From positions 40,900,456 through 40,964,455 of the forward strand of contig CM049318.1 in assembly GCA_026874595.1 (NCBI GenBank): DNA of 64,000 nucleotides. Direction: 5' to 3'. A program made the position numbers and the translations under genes. This DNA comes from Sipunculus nudus (lineage: Eukaryota > Annelida > Sipuncula > Golfingiida > Sipunculidae). The notes beneath the pieces are model-generated. The model was not told where the DNA came from, did no database searches, and saw only the letters and a program-made list of their open reading frames with translations. Of this stretch, positions 1 to 13,304 are shown one piece after another. Numbering within the stretch: the first letter of the stretch is position 1; each line of letters starts with the position of its first letter.

Positions 1-1011
1 TCAAATTTACTGAATTTTTTATTTTATTTTGGTGAATAAAATTAAGCATGTACTGAAAACTCCAATGTGCAAAACTTTTTAATAGTGATTCAAGGAATAT
101 TCTCGTAGATGCCATGTTGTGGCATTATTTTCTTTTAAATTCAGTTTAAACATTTATGATTTAAAAATAATAAAATATATGTGTATCCATAATATGACCC
201 AATATGAGCTACACTCTGGATATATGATGATTTCAACTTTTGCAACAATTCTAATATTTTAACTTATAGTTTCAGTTTTTTACTCTGTATATATAATGAT
301 TGCAACTTTTGCAACAATTCTAATATTTTAACTTATATTTTCAGGTTTTTTATTAAAAATTTATAAAACCTGTAAATAAAAGAATAATTCAGATATAAAC
401 TTCTTAATGGAAAAAGTGGATATGCTTAAAAAATGTAAAAAAAGTTATGGGCTCAAACATAATGCATTTTGTAAAAAATCAGGAAAGATATTTGATCACT
501 TAACACAAAACATGTCAAAACTAAGGACTTTTTTCCAGTAATATAACTTTAATTAATTAAAATTAAATTGTATACCCAAAATTAGATCAAAATCTTTTAA
601 ATTGTTTAAAATATTAGAAAAAATAAAAAATTGGTACCTTAAATTTTGGCCACGGCATGTTTTTTTCTTGTAAGTACTGTGGATTTAATTTTCACAGCAT
701 GTACAAATAAGGATTTAATCTGTTAAAATCTGAAATTTGAAAAAAAAAACTGCAAAATTAGGCTAGTTATTGAATTTCTTTTTTTGAGGCTCTTGTTGTA
801 TTCCCTTACATTGTTAAGCAGTCCACTGTGGTCACTGTAGGTCATTCAGTGCAGCTCTCTATGCTCCCCAGGCTGTTGGCATTATGTTATGCAATCCCAT
901 CACTAGGGCAAGCCCTCTCTTCACTGAGTTGAGCTTGATCAGGCTGTCTGCAGTTAATACCATACCGCAGGGAGCCTTTTTCTTTTGAATTACTTTCTGC
1001 CATAAGTGACC
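1..1011. other. AT-rich intergenic sequence
   Basis: No ORF or RNA gene recognised; only the 69-bp duplication at 215-350. Confidence 0.6.
215..350. repeat. 69-bp direct duplication
   Basis: CAACTTTTGCAACAATTCTA and the following TATTTTAACTTAT recur with a 69-bp offset (234 and 303). Confidence 0.85.
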
Positions 1012-2930
1012 AAACAAGCGGTCCATGGGCCATGACGCTCACCTGAATTTCACACACAGGCGATGCATGTATTAATAATCAATGTTATGATCTGGTGAAA
1101 AAAAATGTGAAGAAACCTTGAACAATGAAAGGAATGACTACAGAGTTCTCAGAATCATGCTTTTTGTCCATTTACCTTAAAAATAGGATATCGCGACCTC
1201 TTTTTGGGTTTCCAAAAAGATTTACCAGAACTCCCTTTTTTTCTATGTCCAACTGCTACTATTTTCATCTAACCAAGCGGGTGCTAAATGCTCATAGAAT
1301 ATTGGTCACACTGACCTTATTTAGCGTTTCCAAGAACATTTTACGGGGCCTTCCTTATTTAAAATAGAAGTTTCTAGGTAAAGCTGCTGCGAATTGTGCA
1401 CGTCTAATAGAGTGCTATAAGCATGCTCTTTCACATAGTTCACAAAATAAAGTGACACTGACCTTGTATCAGGTGTCCAAGAATTTTTTACAGGGGTCTC
1501 CCCGGATCTTAATGAAATAGAAGCTTTCATATCCAACTGTAATAAAATGAGCAAATCTGATATATAGGATATTTCAAATCATGTTTTTTTACATATCCTG
1601 CAGAATATAGGTCACAGTAACCTTATTTTGGTTATCCGAGAAGAAATTATAACGATCTCCATATACAACTGTAAGACGTTTCTTATCATTAAGGCTTCTT
1701 CTGAGTTTCTTGGTGCTCAAATAAGGTTTTCCATAGCTAACAAAATATATTCCACGATGAGCTAATCTCAGGTGTTGAAAAACATTTGCCCAAGACCTGT
1801 TGAATTTTAAGTTGGAAGGTTCTAGGTCCACCCGTTATGACTTTCACAGTATTTGATGTTTTTTATAAAGCTATAAAAATTATATGTCACAGTGATTTAA
1901 ATTCAGGGTTCAAAGCAGACTGGAATACGACCTATTTTGTTTTACATTGAAATTTAAGTCTGGATGCTCAAAATAATGTTTTTTTTGGCCAGTCACCATA
2001 ACCCAAATTTAGGTTTCCAAGGAGACTTGCCCAAGACTTTCTGGGTGATAAATAAAAAGATTCCAAGGCTCATGGATATAATTTGTCTGTCTGGGTGTTC
2101 AAATTATTGTTTTGTTCATAGCTCACAGAATATCGGTCAGTATGACCTAATGTCAGATTTCCAAAGAGATGTGCTAAGGACCTCCCTGGATGTTATGCTA
2201 GAAGATTTTAGGGCGAATGAGTAAAATTTTAACCAGTCTGACTGCTCAAAATCATGCTTCTGATAAGTAACAGAATATAGGTCACCATGAACTTATTTAT
2301 ACTTAAAAGGAGATTCCCTAGGACTTCTCTTGATGCTGTCTTAGAAAATTGTCTATCTAATGCATACAATTTGCGCCCATCAAATCATCTTTTTGGCCTG
2401 TAGCTCGCAGTCTGTAGGTCACCATAAACTAATTTCAGGTTTCCATTGAGGTTTCCCAAGGATCTCTCTAGATATTCGTTAAAAAGATTCTAGAGCAAAC
2501 AGGTACAATTTCTGCCCATTCTGACTGCCTGGATGTTCAGATTCATGTTTTTGGCGCATAGCTCGCAGAATATGGAACACCATGACCTAGTCTCAGGTTT
2601 TCAACGGGATTTGTCCAGAGCCTACATGGATATTGTGCAAGAAGATTCTTGAGCTTATAACGGATACAAATTGTGCATTGCCTGAGTGCTCAAAATCATG
2701 CTTTTTGACTTGTAGCTCGCGGAATATAGGTCTCCTTGACCTAGTTTCAGGTTTCCTAGGAGATTTGCCCAGAACCACCCTGGGCGTTACAACAGAAGAT
2801 TTTAGGCCTAACGGATACAATTTGTGCCCATCTGACTGAATGGGAGCTTAAATTCATGTTTTCAGCCCATAGGTTGCAGAATGATAGGTCACCATGACCT
2901 AATTTTAGGTTTACCGGTACCATATTACCG
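1012..2930 (+). mobile_element. R2 family element, copy 1 (tandem core of about 150-bp units)
   Basis: 5' end AACAAGCGGTCCATGGGCCATGACGCTCACCTGAATT. The core is roughly a dozen degenerate units of about 140-160 bp, each with AATATAGGTCACCATGACC, TTTCAGGTTTCC and GATACAATTTGTGCCC. The 3' end is truncated near 2930. No coding capacity; all short ORFs here are incidental. Confidence 0.65.
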
Positions 2931-5088
2931 GTATGAATTACACAGAGTAATGTCCAAAGTAGATTAAGCTCGTTATCGTATGATGCTAGAATAAGATATC
3001 TCATTTCTGTTACCCTAGTCATTAATGTTACACTTAATCATTTGTGTTACAATTACGTTTTTCTTATATAATCCATGTTTCCATTTGTGTGTTACCTTAC
3101 ATTTGTCGAATAAATCTTTATATTACTTCTCTTGATTGATTATCAAATAATCTATCATATACTTTCATTTGCTTTAACGTTATTGAAATTGTAAAACTAT
3201 TGTTAGCGTCATACATGTTTCGTTTGCCTGTGAAAGTAAACCCTGAACAGTAAGTGTGAGACCGGTAATTATTATTTGAGTATGCGTTGTACCAGAGACA
3301 TGTTTTCTATCAGATGCAAGTATTTATTCACATACTAGGCAGATAAAATTGCTTTGCTGAAACGATGTTGTGTCTTGTTTTTATATCGACCCTCCATTAA
3401 ATAAACGTCAGTTAAAATATTTTGTGTGTGTGAACTGCGCTACTTTCATCTGTTACGGACGTCGAGACTTCCTTCCATACAAGAAAACCAAACTGGTCTC
3501 GGACCCATGCTGCTACCTTCGAAAAGTTACAGTTGCCACATTACTATGGGCCGCTTGTTCATAGAATCACCCATTTATACTTACTGATGAGGCAGTTTGA
3601 AGCGGATTAATATCGTATCTCAGCAGCCAGGCTTCAATGATGGCTATATCCGGCCACACGAACTAGAAGTGACCCTGGGCCATATCTCAATGAAGACTGG
3701 TCGTATATTTTTTACGCAGTTTAATAAGCTCTATCAGCTCCTCTTTCTTTCCAAAGACAAGGACACATACCTGCTACTGATATATACATGTAGCATCCGC
3801 ATTCGGGCCCCTGCTGAAAATCAAACACCGCTGGATCCGCATGCGGGACCCGCACGCACGTATGGAAAGGGGACAATGATATTACACTTGTTGGATTTCA
3901 ACCGTGCGGTACCCGCGCGGGGGCCCGCTTGTATGGAAAGGCACATTTACTATCATGCGGGCACGTAATTAATGCTGTTCGGTTTCAGATGGACCGTACT
4001 CAAACTCAGGCCTTCTGCTGTGCTGTCTTAGTCGTGCTCTGCCTAGACCACAGAAGCCGGTGAAATGCAAAGTTTGACATACGACTTAAACATATCAATT
4101 ATTTTATCACGAGAACTACATTTAAAAGATGACATATAAATGTTATAAACGTAGATGGCATTTTCACCTTTGATATCAACATGTTACAAACTGTTCAATG
4201 ATTGATTTTTTTTTTCAGTTTATAGCCTGCAACACGTTGACCCCAACCCCCGAAAGTGTGTATACATTATGCAAAAACATGTAGGAGAATTGTAGTTGAG
4301 GAACAGAAAATCCTGAATCTTTTGTAAAAGGTGCCTCAAAATGTCCTTTGTACATTACGTATTTAAATTTTTTTCCCATATAGGGGGACACAATACCCTC
4401 CCCCGTGTAAATATAATTAACTGTAATACAATCATGGCTCTAGATTTTATTCATATTTTCCATCCAGTGAAATATATTACATAATAATAATATATATAGA
4501 TTTCATAATACCAACCAACCACCAAATTTCTGGATCCGACACTTCTCTAACACTTTCAGATACCCCCATATATGTATTCAAGAACTTGAGGCAAAAGCCC
4601 ACATCTTGGCATTAATTGTATTAACCCTTCTGACTTATCACAGGTCACGTTTGGATGTCTTTTACAGGATAATCTGCCAATCCTGCTTGCTTGCGTGAAA
4701 GCAATTGGGGGTGGGGGGGGGGGGGGGGGTTGTACAGGGCATCCATACACCAGCTGAAGAAATGGAAACTGTTTCGAGTATCACCAGCACGGGCCACAAT
4801 CAGGGCTGGATATTAATTAAAAACTAGATGACCACGTGGAACATTCACGGTTCTATATGATAAATTGTTTTTCCATGAGCTTGTAGCGACTGAATGTCGC
4901 GCATTTTTTATCTTGTGCTTTTCATCTTTCTATATAATATTTGATGCACACCATAAAAAGGCCATCAGTTTATCACTGCTGCATGCAAAGTCGCCGTGTC
5001 GACACATGTAGTATGTATAATACCAGTCACAGTAGTGACGTCACTTCGCTGGTTCCAATGAAAACTTCCACAGAGGAAGTTGGGGATC
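2931..5088. other. Intergenic sequence, no gene recognised
   Basis: The longest open frame (3597-3968, plus) has no recognisable domain. A GC-rich patch at about 3800-3960 contains repeated GCGGGACCCGC-like palindromes. A poly-G run is at 4707. Confidence 0.5.
4707..4729. repeat. Poly-G run
   Basis: Twenty-two G with one T. Similar G/C homopolymers are at 8553-8572, 12660-12677 and 42861-42873. Confidence 0.95.
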
Positions 5089-5345
5089 CCTGTAAGCTCA
5101 GTGGTAGAGCAGACGACCGGCAATCGGAGGGTCATGGGTTCGATTCCCATACGGGGTGATCCGACTTTTTCTGTGTATTCTTGTTCTATATGTGTCCCTA
5201 TGTAGAAGCCATCTTTCGTATGCATTTGGTCTGCCACTCACCAGGTGAAATCGGGTCACTGAAGCGTGACAGTGTTTATATATGAAAAGTGTATCGTTAA
5301 ACACATGAATGATAAGGAGGTTTTAAGGCTCCGACTGTAGAATCT
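5089..5345 (+). mobile_element. tRNA-derived SINE head and adjoining repeat
   Basis: A-box-like TAAGCTCAGTGG (5093-5104) and exact B box GGTTCGATTCC (5137-5147) with pairing D arm (GCTC/GAGC) and near-complete acceptor pairing (CCCTGT/ACGGGG). The anticodon arm does not fold, so this is a tRNA-derived SINE promoter rather than a tRNA gene. The sequence that follows recurs at about 12130. Confidence 0.65.
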
Positions 5346-6055
5346 CGATTATTTTTAGAATTCCTGTCAGTTTAAAGATGTTTTGGTAGAATTTTTTCAT
5401 GTTTCAATTTCTGGAGGTTTGCGGATCTTAAAAAAATATATGTGCATCCATCCCTGCCCCCCGAATTGTGTTGAGTTGTCGGGCTTTGTAAAAAATGTTA
5501 GTTTTAAACAACCCATCAATTTAATGAGTTTATGAAACCATGGTTAAAATGGAAAGATATTTATGAATGTATAGAAATCATCAATCCGTAAACCAATGAA
5601 AGTTCAAATGGTGGTCGTGTAACTGGTCGTAGTGTTAACCGAACTGAAAAGCCCTCCCACTGAAAGCAGAGTCATGTGGTCTTTATTTTGAATTAAAACG
5701 TCCTGTTGTGGGAAGTATTGGGATCAATGATGAATTGCACAATGCGCTCTGTAGCCATGCAGTAAGCTAGAAATGTAGGAAAATCCCCAAGGGGCCTCAT
5801 GCATACAAACGTGACAGGCGTTGAGGAACTTAATGCACAGAAGAAATAGGAGCACCTATGGAGAAATATTAAAGTTAATTATTTTATAGCTAAGTAGGGC
5901 ATATTCCCGCAAAATAAAACAAACGTATCATAAAAGATTGCACCGCCGATACGTGTGCAGAATTTGGAGAGTCAAATAAGAGCGGAAGCAAGTAAACCAT
6001 TGTCTAGAAAAAAAAAACAACTGCATATTAATTATATGGACCAGACGCACCCGTG
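5162..6055 (+). repeat. 0.9-kb dispersed repeat, copy 1
   Basis: Matches 12110-13015 in the same orientation along its length: CACTCACCAGGTGAAA, GAAGCGTGACAGTGTTTATA, GCTCCGACTG, then CCTCCCACTGAAAGCAGAGTC, and at the end GATACGTGTGCAG and TGCATATTAATTATATGGA. No ORF; identity unknown. Confidence 0.65.
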
Positions 6056-6843
6056 GAAAATCCATGGTTTTGTAAGATGAATAGTTTTGCAGTAAGCTGG
6101 TTGGGACTGAATTTTGCATATTTGAATCCTGGTCTTTCGCAAAGACTTTTTTAACCATGTTCGTAAAGACGGCGATGTTTTTTCGTAGGAATTTGATGCC
6201 CAAATTGTGAAAATGACTTATTTAGCTTGAATATAATATGAATTAATGAAAAACGTTAGGTAACAAATTTTGGGACCCCTCTAACACCGAAAATCCAAGA
6301 TGGCCGCCATCACCCATTGGAATATTTTAGTATTGCGGATATAGCGTAGTTGCTCGTGTAACAGAACGATGTTCCCTTAGGAATCGAATAAGATAGTGCT
6401 TGCTTTTATTTTATTAGCATTTTAGCTAATGAGTGAAAGCAGGTTAGAGGTTTTTCTGAGCCTTGTCACCCAAAGAAATCCAAGATGGCCGCCTTTGCAG
6501 TCATAACATAGGAAAAATGCTATTATTCTGTATCTGTCGCATAAAGCTGAATGATGTTGGATCGATTGATACGTTTTGGATGTGTTCTGTGACATCGATT
6601 GATGAACGAACGTAATTCCAAATAGTATCATACTAATATACTGTTACATGACTTTCAAACAGACCTTATGAAATTTATGTCTGTGATATATTTTTTTTAT
6701 ATTGCTAATTCTTTCATAAGAAGTACCTGGTGCCTACCGTATTATTTCGAAACAGATAATAAGAATAAACGTATGTGGTTATATGGAAGATACAAAAAAA
6801 TTATTAGTGATCTTGATACAGAAATGTTCAAGGCATATTAATT

Positions 6844-8265
6844 GTATCCGCCAAAACAAAGTTTTGCGGATGCTATGTTTTTGGCCGGGTTCCGCCGCCG
6901 CCGCCGCCGTACTCGTTTCCGGAGAACTCCTCTGAGACTACTGGACTGATATTTCCGAACTTTACACCAATTATCGGGACACATGTGAACTGGTGCCTAA
7001 TCAATTGGCGTTGACCTCTGACCTTTCCTCTTTGCTCAGCGTCCATTTGTGCGTCTGTTTCCACACATAAACCCACATATTTCGGGAACCGTTTGACCGA
7101 TCAGGAAAAAAAATGTACAAATGTAGCACTTGGATAGCTTTAAAACATACACACAAAAAATGGTTGCGCCAGCTGCAACCATGTTTGCAGTGTCCATCTG
7201 TTCGTCTGCCTTGGGTTAAAATCACTCATATCTCTGCAATGGTTTGACTAATTCACCTGAAATTTGGCATGCGTATACATCCTAGATAGCTTTCTTGATT
7301 TTATGACAGGTGGCGCAACCTACATTCACGTTCACGCTGCAGACATCCATGCTTATATCTCCAGACTGGTTTGACTTATCTTCCTGAAAATTTGCTAGTG
7401 TATATATCTCACACAGCTCTTTATAATACGCAAAAGGGGGCCACCTGCGACCATTTTGGCACAGCGTCTGTCTGTTTGTCTGCCATGGGCTAAAACCACT
7501 AATATCTCTGAATTGGTTTTACATAACTGCCTAAAATTTTGCAGGTTTATACATCCTGGACAGCTTTCTTGATTTTATGACAAGTGGCGCCACCTACATT
7601 CTAGTTTACGCTGCATACATCCAAGCTCATATCTCGGGTACCTTTTGACCGATTGGGCCAATATTTTGCATGTGTATAGATCTCACATAGCTCTACCAAC
7701 CATTTTTTGGACAGCGTCCGTCTGTTTGTCTGCCGTGGGACTCATATCTCAGTAGTGGTTTCACTTATCTGCCTAAGATTTTGAATGTTTATACATCTTG
7801 GATAGCTTTCTCAATTTTTTTTGGCAGGTGGCGCCACCTACATTAATGTTAAAGCTGCAGACATTCAGGCTTATATCTCAGGACTGGTTGGACATATTCC
7901 CCTGAAATTTTGCATGTGTATAGATCTTACATAGCTCTTAATCATAAACAAAATTAATGGCGCCAACTGCCACAATTTTGCAGAAGTCCTTCTGTTTGTC
8001 TGCTGTGGGATAAAATTTCTCATATACATGTAGTGGTTTGACTTATCTGCCTAAAATTTTGCAAAAGTATACAACTTGGACAGCTTTCTTGATTTTGTGG
8101 TAGGTGGCGCAACCTACAGACACATTTCGGCTGCAGACATCCATGCTTATATGCAACACACCTCACTCTTTTTCCTCTTGTCACTCAATCCATGCCTCAC
8201 TTCACATGTCAATCTCTGATTTTGGCGGATACTCGTAGTCGCTTGTCGACTACCCGTATTCTAGT
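6844..8265 (-). mobile_element. R3 family element, copy 1 (best-preserved ends)
   Basis: Minus-strand copy. GTATCCGCCAAAAC at 6844-6857 and the exact complement TTTTGGCGGATAC at 8220-8232 form a 13-bp inverted repeat. Outside the latter is a hairpin GTAGTCG-N5-CGACTAC at 8235-8253 and then CCGTATTCTAGTT. The core has repeated units with GGTGGCGCCACC (7310, 7585, 7828, 8103) and CTGAAATTTTGCATGTGTAT. A CCG run sits near one end (6893-6910). Confidence 0.72.
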
Positions 8266-8269
8266 TTAT

Positions 8270-11200
8270 TAAACTATTTCAAGCATCTCGTAGAACAGGA
8301 CGGAGGGATTGGTAGTAACCGTTGTCTGGATATTTTTTTTTCTAATTTAACTAAATATGAGCTGAAACGGGTCAGATATTCTAATTGCTACAAGTTATAA
8401 ATAAGGTACTTCTAAAAGCTAAAAAGAAACAAATAATGCCCCGAAAAAAAACTAGTCAAACCTGCCCAGCAGAAAAGAAGTCATATAAGTATGGTTCCTA
8501 AAGGAAAGTGTGCTCATTTTCCCCGGCACAACAGGCAAAGGCGGATCCAGAGCCCCCCCCCCCCCCCCCCCCTATTAGCTCTATTTTTTATTTTTGCTGC
8601 CTTGCATAACGCCTCAGCCCCTTTCAGTCACTTAGTGTTTCATCTTTTAATGCTCTAAGAGATTAATTTTCTAACAAGTTTATTCCCTTCCTAACCATTT
8701 TTCCCCATAATATCCCCCTATTTTAGCCATTCTCTTGTTACGAGAACTCAAAGCAAACCAGTGGCTTGTAACGTAGGGTTACCTCTCGGTCAATGATATT
8801 TTACTACGATACATTTTGTTACAGTGAATATAACAGCATGTAATTGGTAATATTTCATGTATTTGTATTAAAGTATATTTTAACATTAATAAAGTTTCTT
8901 TCTAAATGACTCCTTAGACTAGAATATTTTTTTTTTATTTTTGAAAAATAACCATTATACCAAGGTCTGCACACCCTTATACGTCTTCAGAATGGAAGAG
9001 CCTCCTGCTATTGCATGCATGTACATAAAAATCTACATTTATAAAACTACCTTTGCAAAGACAGAATGGAAAATAATTATTTTATTTTTGTGAGTGAAAT
9101 TTTTATATAGCAATTGAAGTTATTGGCTATATTCTGGAACGACCCAAACTCCACTGGTATTAAACTGCTAGAGACTCTGTCCATTATGATCATTATATGA
9201 TTTCATTCTGCTGCGAATAAAGAGCTCATAACTTTTATTCTTGGCAAAAATCACTTGGTTTTGGCCTTTGGGTTGGTTTTATTTATTTTTTTTTTATTTC
9301 AACACATGAATTCATTCCATTGAATTTATTGTAAATATGATGATTTATGCAAATGTGGAGAGGAATGATTGCCTGAAAAAAGAAAATTTGTCTGCATTGA
9401 TGTTTTATTAACTCCACTGTCTACTGGGAATAAAAAGGGCCTTGCACCTCAGGGTATAAAGGCTAACACATGATAACATCAGGGAGATAATATCACTGCG
9501 AGTCTGCATCAACCAGGTGATGCAAATGCCCAGAAAAAAAGTGTCCCATCAGTTGTTTCCAGGATACGCTTAGTACGTGCCATAAAGACACCAAGGTGGC
9601 CAGTGCATATGGTACTCTTCCGATAGGGAGAGCTGTTTCAGATGTCCAGGTAGTTACTTACGATGTAACCTGCAGTAATGTAGTCCCCTATGTAAAGAGT
9701 ATGTCGGTACAAGTGCAATGCGAGCTGAACTCGCATGCGAGCATTATAGGTTCCCTGCCGACGATCCCTCAGTAACTTTGAAACACTACTGCCAAAAACT
9801 CAGTCCTACATATCTCAGTCAAGGAATTTATGGTGTTCATATTTGAGTCACACAGGCTCTTAAGGCTTCAGTATCCCTGTACCCTTCCGATATTACCAAC
9901 ACAAGTTCCGTGTAAGAGGTATGTAACAAAGAGTATGATGAGCAGTGTTTCCAAATCAAGGAGACAACCTTTACCAGAGATCTTCAGTTGTTTCTCGAAT
10001 TCAAGAAATGCGGCCCACATTGCCCGGCCTTTTAAACACTAAATCTCTTATTATACACAGCATCAGCAGCCTTCGTAATTGCATGATCGATGGTTTCACC
10101 AAATGATTTATATAATAAAACTCTTAAAGAATCTCTCATTTTTAAGTGGCTGAATGAATTTAATCTGGTCAAGTATTTCAGATGTTTTCTCTGGTGATCT
10201 CCTAGGTATTGTTGTTCTTATTCTTAAGGATAGACACATTATACATGTTAATTTCAAACATGTTCGAGATAAATTCGTGTTGACTTTACCTACATACATA
10301 TATATAGTCATCTGAAACAGTTATTCTCATATTATATTATATAATGCACTGCCCATCTCGATATTATTCGAATGCGTTCTAAGCGTATCCTATAAGCAAC
10401 TGCAGTTCTACTTCTTTTTCTTCGCACGTGCATCTTCCGGTTTGATGCAAACCCGACACTAAATCCCTGATATTAGCGTCCATGGTGGTGGTATTTAAAT
10501 CTCGAGGTGCTTGGTCCCGATTATCCGAAATTAAACTTGGGGTTCTTCAAGGTATTTGCAACAGCAAAATGTCATTAATATGTGCACTTATCATTTAGAG
10601 ACCGCACCAGTATGACTCTGTACACGTGCAGATGTGTCGTCCGCTTTTGTTGGCCGCCCTTCTTCGGTTTTCTGGTGAGATTTTGGTCAGGCTTTTTTAT
10701 CTTTTTTGTGACAATTACAATGACATCTGATCTGTTTCCGCCCATATTCAGGTAAACTTGAAGCATATTTAGACAAAGGTTTCTACCTAAGTTTCTCAAA
10801 ATGTAGCAGACGTCTGGAATAGTTAACATACCATACATTGTTCCTGTATTGGGATCAATCAGGCTTTCTATCTTGTCTTTTACTAACCACAGGAAATGAA
10901 TTCAAAATGTTTGTTTAATAGAAATACAGTTGGAGATTAATATATTTTATATTAGAGAATCAGCAATGTGTGAAATATGTAACACGTACATCAATTTCAT
11001 GTTTTAAGGTCCAATTGAAAACCATATAACAGTGTCTTAGTATAATACTGTAATGTATTAATTATCCTTCCTATGACATATTATTCTGCCGAGAAAATGT
11101 TAAATACTGCTGACCTTGACCTTGATTACTTCTGTGACCATCAGGTAATGAAGATATTATAAGGTCCATTTGAAAACCATAGTACATGATATATGACAGT

Positions 11201-12109
11201 GTAGTACCCTAAGATGTCTAATGTTATGCTTTAGATGGTTTGTAACTTAGTTTGACATTGACCTTGAATATCCTCTGTGACCTTCAGACAGCTCCTAGAG
11301 TATAGTTGCAATTGACAGAACTTATCAAAAATCTTATAAATCAAACCAGTATTATTCAGTTTGATGCAAAAGTTACAATATCGAAGCTATTTTTTCATTA
11401 CTGGGAAATACGTTTTGGGAAAAAGACGTGAGGCATATATATGGTCTACGAATTATAAGAGAGAATTTTATTTTTATGATTAACAACATGAGTACGACTC
11501 ATCATCATCGTTGGAGTTATGACATATATATATATATATATATATAACGATTGTAAATCTAAGCCATGTATGTGAAAATAATTTGAAGAATTGTGTTAAC
11601 ATGACTGTATATAGAATTTGAAAGTGAAAGTTTAAGAAAGATACTGTGTATAAATTGAAGCTCAGAGGCAATCACGGAAAATGTTTTTAGATGTCAGTTG
11701 AGGGTAATCTCAGGCATGATAACGGACACGTATTTCCGTGAAGGCTCTTGTACGTGAAAATACAACGTATAGTTGCCAAAGTGAAAAGACGGTTCCGGTA
11801 AATAGATTCCAACAGGATTAAATATTTCTCCTGGTCTATGCTGACTGACTTGGAATCAGCAGGTCTGGTCAAAACTTAACAATGCTCCAAGATAAAGACA
11901 GTTTACACGTATGCTGTCATTAGCAAAGAAATAAGCGAATGGTTCTTTGCTTTGTCTCTCAGCAAAATGACACAAATTTTATATACGAATTTTCCTGAAA
12001 ATTTGTAGAGGGTTAGGGAAAACCGTATGAAAACCTATGGAATTTGGCGGTAATCACAAATACCATAATATATTTTTATCATAATACCATTATGACAAAG
12101 ACGCTTTCT
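8270..12109. other. Intergenic sequence, no gene recognised
   Basis: AT-rich with a poly-C run (8553-8572) and scattered short ORFs without family features. The patch at 9420-10030 has somewhat higher GC but no supported exon chain. Confidence 0.5.
11523..11547. repeat. (TA)n microsatellite
   Basis: About 12 TA units in intergenic sequence. Confidence 0.95.
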
Positions 12110-13015
12110 TTGTCCCCTATTCGAATGTATTTTTTCTTCCACTCACCAGGTGAAACCGGTTACTGAAGCGTGACAGTGTTTATACGTGAAAGGTGTACAC
12201 ATGAACACATGACTGATATGGAGATTCTGACGGAGGTTTGTAAGCTCCGACTGCAGAACCTGTTTGTTAATAGAATACCCTCCACTTTTAAGATGTACTG
12301 GTATTTTGTTTACAACGTCCATCGATATTGCGATTCCTAAAAAAAAAGTGTGAAACACTCCCCCTCCCCCCCTTCCGAACTGTGTATAATTTTTTTATAT
12401 ATTTTTTTTTTCTTTCGAACATCTTTTTTTCAAACGACCCACGCATTTACCGAACTGTTGTTATCATGCAAAGATACATAATAATGTATACATAAACAAC
12501 ATACCTGTTAACAAAAAGAATATATCAAACTGTGGCCATACAACAGGTCTCGATTCTCAGTGATAACCCATCTGAAAAACCCTCGCATTGAAAGCGGAGT
12601 CATTTGGTCTCTACTTTCTTTTGAGAGTGTAACATTCTTTTAGAGGTGTTAAAATCGATGGGGGGGGGGGGGGGGGGAGGGGTTATTGGGTTTAAAGTAG
12701 AACCGCGAGATCGCGTATTGCACGAAAACAAATTTTTTCTGGCCATGGTCTTAACAGGTAAGTGAGCTCTAATGCCAGAAAATCCCCTGGGAGCCTTCTG
12801 AAAAAGCATGGCATGTGTGGATGACCTTAAAGTACACTATTAAAATTATTAATTATTCAGCTTAATAGGATATAATCCTGCAAAAGGAAACAAACTTGTG
12901 CTAGAAGAGCACACCAACGATACGTGTGCAGACTTTGGAGAGACAAATCAGAGTGGAAGAAAGCAAACCTTTGTCTAGAAAAAAAATCCAACTGCGTATT
13001 AATTATATGGATTTG
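12110..13015 (+). repeat. 0.9-kb dispersed repeat, copy 2
   Basis: Second copy of the repeat at 5162-6055, with the same order of matching blocks. Contains a poly-G run (12660-12677) absent from copy 1. Confidence 0.65.
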
Positions 13016-13159
13016 CCCAAGGTACTCTCCACTGTGTATAAAAATTGTCCTCACAGCAATGTATCCTTGACATGAATCAGACTGACAACTTAAGAGCTGT
13101 AATAAATAAGACAGTCAAGCATTCAATTTATTGGATATTATTTGTCCATTGAAACAAAA

Positions 13160-13300
13160 TAAAGTGCAACAACAATTTTAGCTCAGCCGACTAAAAGTTA
13201 ACCGAGGTATAGGAATGGCGCTTTGTCCGTCGGGCCGTCCGTTAGCAGGGCACAAATCATAACCGCTAACCCTAGAACATGATACTAATGTCCTGGTAGG
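13160..13300 (-). mobile_element. R2-like 3' end fragment, minus strand
   Basis: Reads on the minus strand as TTGTGCCCTGCTAACGGACG, then AGTCGGCTGAGCTAAAA, the R2-type 3' terminus. It abuts the 5' end of R1 copy 1. Confidence 0.5.
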
Positions 13301-13304
13301 TTAA

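Noticed and set aside
3597-3968. 123-codon ORF
   Set aside because: No recognisable domain or splice context; GC-rich palindromic patch lengthens the frame by chance.
5089-5160. Functional tRNA gene
   Set aside because: D and T arms and boxes are good but no anticodon stem with U33 folds, and a SINE-like body follows.
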